Assembly (NCBI RefSeq): GCF_900446215.1
Contig: NZ_UAQZ01000013.1
Location: forward strand, 1 to 64,000
Direction: 5' to 3'
From: Burkholderia cenocepacia
GTDB lineage: Bacteria; Pseudomonadota; Gammaproteobacteria; Burkholderiales; Burkholderiaceae
DNA length: 64,000 nt
Positions 57,998 to 64,000 of this stretch are shown here, in pieces. The notes under the pieces were generated by a model, which worked only from the letters and a program-made list of their open reading frames with translations, searched no databases and was not told where the DNA came from. The position numbers were made by a program, and so were the translations under genes. How positions within the stretch are numbered: position 1 is the stretch's first letter; each line of letters opens with the position of its first letter.

Positions 57998-58020
57998 GGC
58001 CGGCGCGTCACGCGCCGGCC
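57998..58020 (+). terminator. Terminator of the phosphoesterase gene
   Basis: GGCCGGCGCG and CGCGCCGGCC pair perfectly around TCA, followed by GTTTCCGTTT. It lies 21 bases after the stop. Confidence 0.75.
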
Positions 58021-58072
58021 GTTTCCGTTTCAACGCGCCGCTTCGCGCGACGCCCGATTTTCGACCGACAGC

Positions 58073-59491
58073 ATGACAGCTCGCCCCGCATTTCCGTCTC
58101 CCGATGCCGCCGGCACGCCCGCGCCGCGCCCCCCTTCCCGCCTGCTGCGCCGCGCGGCGTTCGTGCTCGGCGCGGCCGTGATCGGCTATGGCGCGTTCGC
58201 GATCGCGTTTCCCGCGCAGGTGCCGGCGGCGATCGGCACCGTGGTCGCCGACTGGACCGGCGCGAACCCGCATCCGGTCGTGCTGCAGCGGCCCGCCGCG
58301 CAGCCGCTGTCGGCGGTCGCGCAGCTCGGGCGCGCGCTGTTCCACGATCCGTCGCTGTCGGCGTCGGGCAAGCAGTCGTGCGCGTCGTGTCACAGCCCCG
58401 ATCACGCGTACGGCCCGCCGAATGCGCTCGACGTGCAGCCGGGCGGCCTCGCGATGACGCAGCAGGGCTATCGTCCACCGCCGTCGCTGATGTACCTGTA
58501 CCGCCAGCCGAACTTCAGCATCGGCCCCGACGCCGGCGAAAACGACGCCGCGCCGAGCGTCGCGCAGCAGGCCGCGGCGGCGGCCGGCGTCGTCAAGGCG
58601 CAGAAGGTGGCCGGCACGTCGGCCGCGCCGCAGCTCGTGCCGCAGGGCGGGATGTTCTGGGACGGCCGCGCCGATACGCTGCAGCAACAGGCGTTCGGCC
58701 CGCTGCTGAATCCGGTCGAGATGGCGAACGCGAGCGTCGACGACGTCGCGCACAAGCTCGCGCAATCGTCGCATCGTGCGCAACTGGAGCAGGTATTCGG
58801 CGCGCGCGTGTTCGACCGCCCGCAGCTCGCGGTATCGGAAGCGATGTTCGCGATCGCGCGCTATCAGGTCGAGGATCCGTCGTTCCATCCGTACGACAGC
58901 AAGTACGATCGCTGGCTCGAGGGCCGCGCCCGCCTGACGCAGGCCGAACTGCGCGGGCTGCGCCTGTTCAACGATCCGGACAAGGCGAATTGCGCGGGCT
59001 GCCACTTGTCGAAACCCGGCAAGGACGGGCTGCCGCCGATGTTTACCGATTACCAGTACGAGGCGCTGGGCGCGCCGCGCAATCGAGCGCTCGTGCAGAA
59101 CCGCAATCCGGCGTTCTACGATCTCGGCGTGTGCGGGCCGTTCCGCGACGACCTGAAGGACCAGACACAGTATTGCGGAATGTTTCTGACGCCGACGCTG
59201 CGCAACGCGGCGACGCGCCACGTGTTCTTCCACAACGGCGTGTTCCACACGCTCGATCAGGTGATGGCGTTCTACAACGAACGCAGCATCTCGCCGCAGA
59301 AGTTCTACTCGCGCGGCGCGGACGGCAAGGTCGACGAATACGACGACATTCCGCCGAAATATCGCGCGAACGTGGACGTGACCGACGCGCCGTTCGATCG
59401 CAAGCCCGGCGACAAGCCCGCGATGACCGCGCAGGACATCAAGGACATCGAGGCGTTCCTGAATACGCTTACCGACCCGGCTGCGCGGTAA
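58073..59491 (+). CDS. Dihaem cytochrome c peroxidase / MauG-family protein
   Basis: 472 residues. A positively charged N-terminus and one membrane helix (AAFVLGAAVIGYGAFAIAF) anchor a periplasmic domain. Two CxxCH haem motifs are present: CASCH near residue 105 and CAGCH near residue 308. GRALFHDPSLSASGKQSCAS and PQGGMFWDGRADTLQQQAFGPLLNP are typical of the CCP/MauG family. It should reduce H2O2 with electrons from small cytochromes or act on another substrate. The ATG at 58073 has a weak ribosome binding site. It follows the phosphoesterase after a terminator, so the two are not firmly an operon. Confidence 0.9.
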   Translation: MTARPAFPSPDAAGTPAPRPPSRLLRRAAFVLGAAVIGYGAFAIAFPAQVPAAIGTVVADWTGANPHPVVLQRPAAQPLSAVAQLGRALFHDPSLSASGKQSCASCHSPDHAYGPPNALDVQPGGLAMTQQGYRPPPSLMYLYRQPNFSIGPDAGENDAAPSVAQQAAAAAGVVKAQKVAGTSAAPQLVPQGGMFWDGRADTLQQQAFGPLLNPVEMANASVDDVAHKLAQSSHRAQLEQVFGARVFDRPQLAVSEAMFAIARYQVEDPSFHPYDSKYDRWLEGRARLTQAELRGLRLFNDPDKANCAGCHLSKPGKDGLPPMFTDYQYEALGAPRNRALVQNRNPAFYDLGVCGPFRDDLKDQTQYCGMFLTPTLRNAATRHVFFHNGVFHTLDQVMAFYNERSISPQKFYSRGADGKVDEYDDIPPKYRANVDVTDAPFDRKPGDKPAMTAQDIKDIEAFLNTLTDPAAR

Positions 59492-59496
59492 ACGAC

Positions 59497-59522
59497 ACGC
59501 GCCCCGCCGAAGCGGGGCGCGT
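59497..59522. terminator. Inverted repeat between convergent genes
   Basis: ACGCGCCCCGC and GCGGGGCGCGT pair perfectly with loop CGAA, immediately after the peroxidase stop. There is no T-run. It lies between the convergent peroxidase and glycosyltransferase genes and may act in both directions. Confidence 0.6.
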
Positions 59523-59544
59523 CACGCCGCCAGGACATCGGCCG

Positions 59545-60813
59545 TCAGCCGGCGCGCTGCATGCCCTCGCGCGATGGCGCCCGACACCGGCTTGCGCGTT
59601 TCACGCGAATCGCCTCGATGCACGCATCGAGCCGCCGGTTGCTTTCCGCAATGCCGAAGCGTGCCGCCCGCTCGAACGCCCGGGCGGCCAGGTCGGCACG
59701 CAGTCGGTCGTCGGTCAGCAATTGCGCCATCGCGCGGGCCAACGCATCGACATTCCCGACTTCCACCAGCAATCCCGCGCGGCCGTGGTCGAGAATCTCG
59801 CGCGGCCCGGTCGGGCAATCCGTCGATACGATCGCCTTGCCGAGGGCGAGTGCCTCGATCAGCACCATCGGCATCCCTTCGTTCTTCGAACTCAGCACCA
59901 TGATCGACGCGCCCGCCATCAGCGGATGCGGGTTGTCCATCTGCCCCATGAAATGCACTCGCGCGCCGATGCCGAGCTCGTGCGCGAGACGCATGAGCTC
60001 GTCGCGATGGGCGCCGTCGCCGGCAAGCACGAGATGCTCCGCCAAATCGCGCTGCGCGACGAGTTGCGCATACGCGCGCAGCAACGTGCGGTGATCTTTC
60101 TGGAGTTCATCGAGCCGGGCGACGGAGACGATGTAAGGCACATCGCTTGGCAACGGGGGACGCGCGGCAGTCGCGTTCTCGCGAATGGCGTCGATGTCGA
60201 TCGCGTTGGGCAGGACGGTGACTTGCTGCAGCCGGTCGCCGAACATCCGGTCGGCTTCGTCGCCCATCTGCGGGTTCAATGCGGCAATACTGTCGTAGCG
60301 GCTGTACTGCTCGAGCAGGCGGCGCATGCGCCGGCCGCGGCCGCCGAGCCGGGCGACGAAGCTGAAGTGGTTGACGCCGATCCAGGCCACCCCGAAGCGG
60401 CCGGCAAGGCGCCGCAGCGACAAGTCGTAGTCGACGATGACGTCTACGTCGCGCGCCAGTTCGGCGACACGCCGCCCGATGTACGGACGCACCGCGAGCG
60501 CGCCGTGAAGGTCACGAGCAATCCGGCCCACTTTGTCGAGCTTGCGTGCGTGGCGGCGGTCCTGGAAATAGCGCAGCCACTGCGGACGCACCAGGATTTC
60601 AATGGGAATGTCATCCGGAATCAGGGCGCGAAAGCGCTGCGCCAGCATCGGCGACGCGTACGTGACCGACAATGTGGCCCTGAAACGCTTGCGATCGAGG
60701 ATGCGCAGCCACTGGATCAGAGACGATTCGATCCCGCCGTTCCCGAAATCGGTTACGTGAAACAACACGCGAACACGCGTGTCCGCACTTTCGGTATACC
60801 CCGCGTCGGCCAT
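59545..60813 (-). CDS. Glycosyltransferase family 4 protein
   Basis: 422 residues of the GT-B fold. The N-terminal half begins with FHVTDFGNGGIESSLIQWL; the C-terminal half carries VSVARLDELQKDHRTLLRAY, LVLAGDGAHRDELM and SSKNEGMPMVLIEALALGKAIVSTDCPTGPREIL, the E-x7-E and nucleotide-sugar motifs of GT4. It has no membrane segment but a basic surface that could sit on the membrane. The frame opens at 60900, but the ATG at 60813 (MADAGYTESADTRVRV) is chosen. No other polysaccharide genes adjoin, and its upstream region is unusually AT-rich, so transfer is possible. The sugar and acceptor are unknown. Confidence 0.85.
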   Translation of the reverse strand: MADAGYTESADTRVRVLFHVTDFGNGGIESSLIQWLRILDRKRFRATLSVTYASPMLAQRFRALIPDDIPIEILVRPQWLRYFQDRRHARKLDKVGRIARDLHGALAVRPYIGRRVAELARDVDVIVDYDLSLRRLAGRFGVAWIGVNHFSFVARLGGRGRRMRRLLEQYSRYDSIAALNPQMGDEADRMFGDRLQQVTVLPNAIDIDAIRENATAARPPLPSDVPYIVSVARLDELQKDHRTLLRAYAQLVAQRDLAEHLVLAGDGAHRDELMRLAHELGIGARVHFMGQMDNPHPLMAGASIMVLSSKNEGMPMVLIEALALGKAIVSTDCPTGPREILDHGRAGLLVEVGNVDALARAMAQLLTDDRLRADLAARAFERAARFGIAESNRRLDACIEAIRVKRASRCRAPSREGMQRAG

Positions 60814-61032
60814 GATTTCTATTATGTTGTCTATTGTTGGACTATGCACCTGATTTGGGCGCGGCCTTTTATAACATAGGGTATTCCAATAGCCAAGCAA
60901 GGACGGGGCGCGGTCGATTTTTCCCTATTGCCGGAATCAGGTAGGGGCGACAGTCGCCGATTGCGAAGCCATCCGCCGGCATCTCGCGCAAACGTCGGAG
61001 CACGCGATGCGCGGTTCAACCGCCCACCTGCG

Positions 61033-62343
61033 TCAGGACAGGCTGTCGAGCAACCGATACCAGGCGACCCCGGCCGCGATATAGAAGCGCTGCAGCCCGT
61101 GCAACGGAATCGGCCGGATCGGCGACACGCGGAACGGCAGCGGCAATTGCGCATCGCCCGACAGATGCGCGGCCAGATGCTTGCCGAGCGTCGTCGCCAT
61201 CGCGATGCCGCGGCCGTTGTAGCCGAGCGCGATCGTCACGCCCGGTGCGGGCTCGTGCACGTGCGGCAGAAAATCCGCGGTGATCGCGACGCGCCCGGCC
61301 CAGCGGTATTCGAACCGGACGCCCTTCAGTTGCGGATACAACAGCGTCGTCGCGCGTTCCAGATGGCGCCAGTCGCCCGGCGCGCGCGGTTCGGCGAACG
61401 GGCCGCGGCCGCCCATCAGCAGTCGCCCGGCCGCATCGCGGCGAAAGTACAGCAGCAGGCGCCGCGCATCGGATGCGACCTCGCCGCCGGCGAGGATGTC
61501 GCGACCGAGTTCCGGCGCGAGCGGTTGCGTCGCGACGATGAAACTGTTCGCGGCGATCACCGACTGGCGCAAGCCGGGCCATAGCCCATCCGTGTAGCCG
61601 TTGGTCGCGATCACGACGCGCGCGGCCGACAGCGTCGCGCCGCCGGACGTCGCGACCTGCCAGCGGCCGTCGGCACGCGTCAGTCCGACGGCGCGGGTCA
61701 AGCCGTGCACGACCGCACCGCTCGCCTGTGCGGCGCGCACGAGGCCGCGCGTATAGCTGAGCGGCTGCACGCTGCCCGCGCGGCGATCGATCCAGCCACC
61801 CGCATACGCGGGCGTGCCGAGCCGTCGCGCGACGTCGTCGCGGCCGAGCACCTCGACCGGCGCGCCGCGCGCGGCCCACTGCTGCGCGCGGCGGGCGACC
61901 GTGTCGAGCATCGCGGCGGTCGGCGCGGGCTGGATCCAGCCCTGGCGACGCGCATCGCAGTCGATCGCGTGCCGCGCGATCAGGTCGAACACGGTATCGG
62001 CCGCGCCGCCGACGATACCGGCAAGCTGCTCGCCGGCCGCGTCGCCGAACCGGCGAACGAGTTCGTCGGGGTCGTATTTCAGCCCGGGAATGACCTGCCC
62101 GCCGTTACGGCCGGACGCGCCCCAGCCCGGCTGCGCGCCGTCGATCACGCGGACGTTCACGCCGCGTTCGGCCAGGTGAAGTGCGGTCGACAGGCCCGTG
62201 AAGCCGGCGCCGACGATCGCCACGTCGCACGATACGGACGCGTCGAGCGCGGGCGTATCGGGTGCCGGCGCGGCGGTCGCCGCCCACAGCGAATCCGGCC
62301 ACGGCGAGTCGGGCCATCCGGGTGCCGCGTTCGTTGCGCTCAT
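61033..62343 (-). CDS. FAD-dependent oxidoreductase, DAO/PuuB-like
   Basis: 436 residues. The FAD-binding GxGxxG is in VAIVGAGFTGLSTALHLAERG, the second FAD site in WGASGRNGGQVIPGLKYDPD, and the DAO-type substrate domain ends with GYNGRGIAMATTLGKHLA. Relatives include gamma-glutamylputrescine oxidase and other amine or amino acid oxidases. It is soluble. The ATG at 62343 overlaps the stop of the ABC ATPase by ATGA, so it belongs to the transporter operon and should oxidise the imported compound. The substrate could be a polyamine derivative or an amino acid. Confidence 0.88.
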   Translation of the reverse strand: MSATNAAPGWPDSPWPDSLWAATAAPAPDTPALDASVSCDVAIVGAGFTGLSTALHLAERGVNVRVIDGAQPGWGASGRNGGQVIPGLKYDPDELVRRFGDAAGEQLAGIVGGAADTVFDLIARHAIDCDARRQGWIQPAPTAAMLDTVARRAQQWAARGAPVEVLGRDDVARRLGTPAYAGGWIDRRAGSVQPLSYTRGLVRAAQASGAVVHGLTRAVGLTRADGRWQVATSGGATLSAARVVIATNGYTDGLWPGLRQSVIAANSFIVATQPLAPELGRDILAGGEVASDARRLLLYFRRDAAGRLLMGGRGPFAEPRAPGDWRHLERATTLLYPQLKGVRFEYRWAGRVAITADFLPHVHEPAPGVTIALGYNGRGIAMATTLGKHLAAHLSGDAQLPLPFRVSPIRPIPLHGLQRFYIAAGVAWYRLLDSLS

Positions 62344-63095
62344 GTTCGATCCGGGTTGTCGGCGCCGTCCGACGCCAGCAGGCGACGCAGGAATTCCTGC
62401 GTGCGGGGATGAGTCGGCTGCGTGAGCACGTCGCGCGCCGGTCCGCTTTCGCAGATCGTGCCGTCGTGCAGGAAGCACACGCGATCGGCCACCTCGCGCG
62501 CGAACGCCATTTCGTGCGTGACGACCACCATGGTCATCCCGTCGCGGGCGAGCCCGCGCATCACGCCGAGCACTTCGCCGACGAGTTCGGGGTCGAGCGC
62601 CGACGTCGGCTCGTCGAACAGGATCGCCTGCGGCTCCATCGCGAGCGCGCGGGCGATCGCGACGCGCTGCTGCTGCCCGCCCGACAGCTCGGACGGATAC
62701 GCATTCATCCGGTGCGCGAGGCCGACCTTGTCGAGCAGCGCGCGGGCCTGCTCGCGCGCCTGCGCGACCGGCACGCGCCGCACGTGCACCGGCCCTTCCA
62801 TCACGTTCTCGAGCGCCGTGCGGTGGGCAAACAGGTTGAAGCGCTGGAACACCATGCCGACCCGCATCCGCAGCTCGTGAATCCGCTTCGAATGCGCGTC
62901 GACCTTCACGCCGTCGATCGTGATCGACCCTTCGTCGTAGGTCTCGAAGCCGTTGATACAGCGCAGCACGGTCGACTTGCCGGAACCGGACGGCCCGATC
63001 AGGCACACGACTTCACCCGGCTGCACGTCGAGGCTCACGCCCTTCAGCACCGCGTGCTGCTGAAACCGTTTATGGATGGAATCGATCCGGATCAT
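62340..63095 (-). CDS. Polar amino acid ABC transporter ATP-binding protein
   Basis: 251 residues, an ABC ATPase of the GlnQ/HisP type. Walker A is GPSGSGKS, the Q-loop in VFQRFNLFAH, the signature ELSGGQQQRVAIARALAMEP, Walker B AILFDEPTSALDPELV and the H-loop VTHEMAFAREVADR. GAGGAG precedes the ATG at 63095 by seven bases, and that ATG overlaps the permease stop by 4 bases; its own stop overlaps the oxidase start. Energy for uptake by the permease is its role. The tight overlaps show a single operon. Confidence 0.95.
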   Translation of the reverse strand: MIRIDSIHKRFQQHAVLKGVSLDVQPGEVVCLIGPSGSGKSTVLRCINGFETYDEGSITIDGVKVDAHSKRIHELRMRVGMVFQRFNLFAHRTALENVMEGPVHVRRVPVAQAREQARALLDKVGLAHRMNAYPSELSGGQQQRVAIARALAMEPQAILFDEPTSALDPELVGEVLGVMRGLARDGMTMVVVTHEMAFAREVADRVCFLHDGTICESGPARDVLTQPTHPRTQEFLRRLLASDGADNPDRT

Positions 63096-63748
63096 GCGCC
63101 CCTCCTCAGTGCGAGCCGCTTGCCGAGCCGGTTCACGCCGAACATCAGCGGCAGGCCGAGCGCGAGATACAGCAGCGCGACGAGCGTATACACGCTCATG
63201 TTCTGGAACGTCGACGACGCGATCAGCTGGCCGGCGCGCGTGATTTCCGCGACCGTGATCGTCGACGCGACCGACGAATCCTTCAGCAGCATCACGAGCG
63301 TGTTGCCGTACGGCGGCAGCGCGATGCGAAATGCCTGCGGCAGCACCACACGCCGCATGATCATCGGGCCGCGCATGCCGATGGCGTGCGCGGCTTCGAT
63401 CTGGCCGCGGTCGATCGCCTCGATGCCGGCGCGGAAGTTCTCGGCCTGGTACGCCGAATACGCGATGCCGAGCCCGAGCACGCCGGCCTGGAACGCCGAC
63501 AGTTGGACGCCGAGATCGGGCAGCACGAAGTACATGTAGAACAGCTGCACGATGATCGGCAGCCCGCGGATCACGTTGACGATCGTGCTGCCGGCGGTCG
63601 ATACCGCCCGATTGCGCGACACCTTCAGCAGCGCGAGGATCAGCCCGAGCACCGAGCTGAGCACGAACGCGCATGCGGTGATCTCGATCGTGACCACCGC
63701 GCCCTTCAGCAGGATCGGCAGAAAATCGATCGCATTCTGGAAAAACAT
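63092..63748 (-). CDS. Polar amino acid ABC transporter permease
   Basis: 218 residues with five membrane helices. The HisMQ-type features are FFQNAIDFLPILLKGAVVTI at the start, VIRGLPIIVQLFYMYFVLP, the EAA loop in EAIDRGQIEAAHAIGMRGPMIM, and the final NRLGKRLALRRG. AGGAG lies seven bases before the ATG at 63748. Only one permease gene is seen, so the complex probably forms a homodimer. It is followed by the ATPase with a 4-base overlap and preceded by the binding protein (63837 onward). Confidence 0.93.
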   Translation of the reverse strand: MFFQNAIDFLPILLKGAVVTIEITACAFVLSSVLGLILALLKVSRNRAVSTAGSTIVNVIRGLPIIVQLFYMYFVLPDLGVQLSAFQAGVLGLGIAYSAYQAENFRAGIEAIDRGQIEAAHAIGMRGPMIMRRVVLPQAFRIALPPYGNTLVMLLKDSSVASTITVAEITRAGQLIASSTFQNMSVYTLVALLYLALGLPLMFGVNRLGKRLALRRGA

Positions 63749-63836
63749 GAGGTCTCCTATGCGACGTCGGGACGGCGCGCCGCGGTAGATGCCCGCGACG
63801 CGCGGGCGATGCCGGTCGGGAATCGGGCGCCGGCGC

Positions 63837-64000
63837 TCAGCTCATGTGCCACTTCTGCAGGATCTGCTGCAGCGTGCCGTCGCCCTTCATCTTGCGGATC
63901 GCGCCGTTGAGCTGTTCGAGCGTCGCGGTGTCGCCCTTGCGCACGATGAAGCAGACCTGCCCCTTCACGACGCTCTGGTATTCGGGCACGAGCCGCACCT
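63837..64000 (-). CDS. Extracellular amino-acid-binding protein, partial
   Basis: The last 54 codons of a gene on the minus strand that continues past the window end. The sequence VRLVPEYQSVVKGQVCFIVR, then KGDTATLEQLNGAIRKMKGDG and LQQILQKWHMS, is the C-terminus of a SBP_bac_3 (GlnH/ArtJ-type) periplasmic binding protein. It is the first gene of the operon with the permease, ATPase and oxidase and should capture the imported ligand. The start and signal peptide are outside the window. Confidence 0.9.
   Translation of the reverse strand, partial: VRLVPEYQSVVKGQVCFIVRKGDTATLEQLNGAIRKMKGDGTLQQILQKWHMS

Noticed and set aside
1..64000. CRISPR arrays, tRNA or rRNA genes, insertion sequences, prophage genes
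   Set aside because: No regularly spaced repeats, no cloverleaf or rRNA sequence, no transposase or integrase and no phage structural proteins were recognised on either strand.

Overview
The window is a GC-rich (about 67-70 percent) stretch of a betaproteobacterial chromosome. Gene content and protein style point to Burkholderia, most likely a Burkholderia cepacia complex species. The mix of accessory catabolism, stress proteins and regulators would suit a secondary chromosome; the replicon is an inference. I see no rRNA, tRNA, CRISPR array, insertion sequence or prophage. Coding density is high, with about 58 supported genes.

Layout. 0-9.5 kb: a partial ABM-domain protein, a CDF transporter, a LuxR regulator, an esterase coupled to a RibBA-like protein, an Old Yellow Enzyme reductase, and HPPD divergent from an MHS transporter over two PcaR-type boxes. 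9.5-13.8 kb: an HNH nuclease, a divergent MurA paralogue, an orphan AbrB-type antitoxin and a PobR/PcaR-like IclR regulator. 13.8-17.8 kb: an operon of a Cas4/RecB-like nuclease fused to an XPD/DinG helicase plus a FAN1-like VRR-NUC nuclease, with a perfect LexA box at its start. 18.9-23.4 kb: a block of small stress-type proteins (CBS, PRC-barrel, DUF4142, BON and several unknowns). 23.4-28.7 kb: a hybrid histidine kinase, a sigma-54 activator without receiver, and a chemoreceptor with a predicted FliA promoter and a complete amino-acid-binding dCache motif.

28.8-41.4 kb: universal stress proteins, a frameshifted ProY-like permease, a DedA-rhodanese fusion, a cupin, a CHASE-PAS kinase with its NarL-type regulator, small secreted proteins and a PilZ protein. 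41.4-44 kb: a class A penicillin-binding protein. 44.2-48.5 kb: a trans-3-hydroxy-L-proline cassette (dehydratase with the Cys/Thr active-site pair, periplasmic binding protein, GntR/FCD regulator, and a divergent ornithine-cyclodeaminase-family reductase), with two TGGT/ACCA-type inverted repeats between regulator and binding protein. 48.6-51.4 kb: a receiver-only protein, an FNR-type iron-sulfur regulator and small proteins (DUF1488, DUF488). Three FNR/ANR-like boxes in the window (two upstream of stress-protein genes, one upstream of DUF1488) suggest an oxygen-limitation regulon.

51.6-55 kb: aromatic aminotransferase, aromatic amino acid permease and an Lrp regulator. 55-59.5 kb: an EamA exporter, a lipoprotein acid phosphatase/phosphoesterase and a dihaem peroxidase. 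59.5-64 kb: a solitary glycosyltransferase and an operon of a polar amino acid ABC transporter with an FAD amine/amino acid oxidase, cut by the window end.
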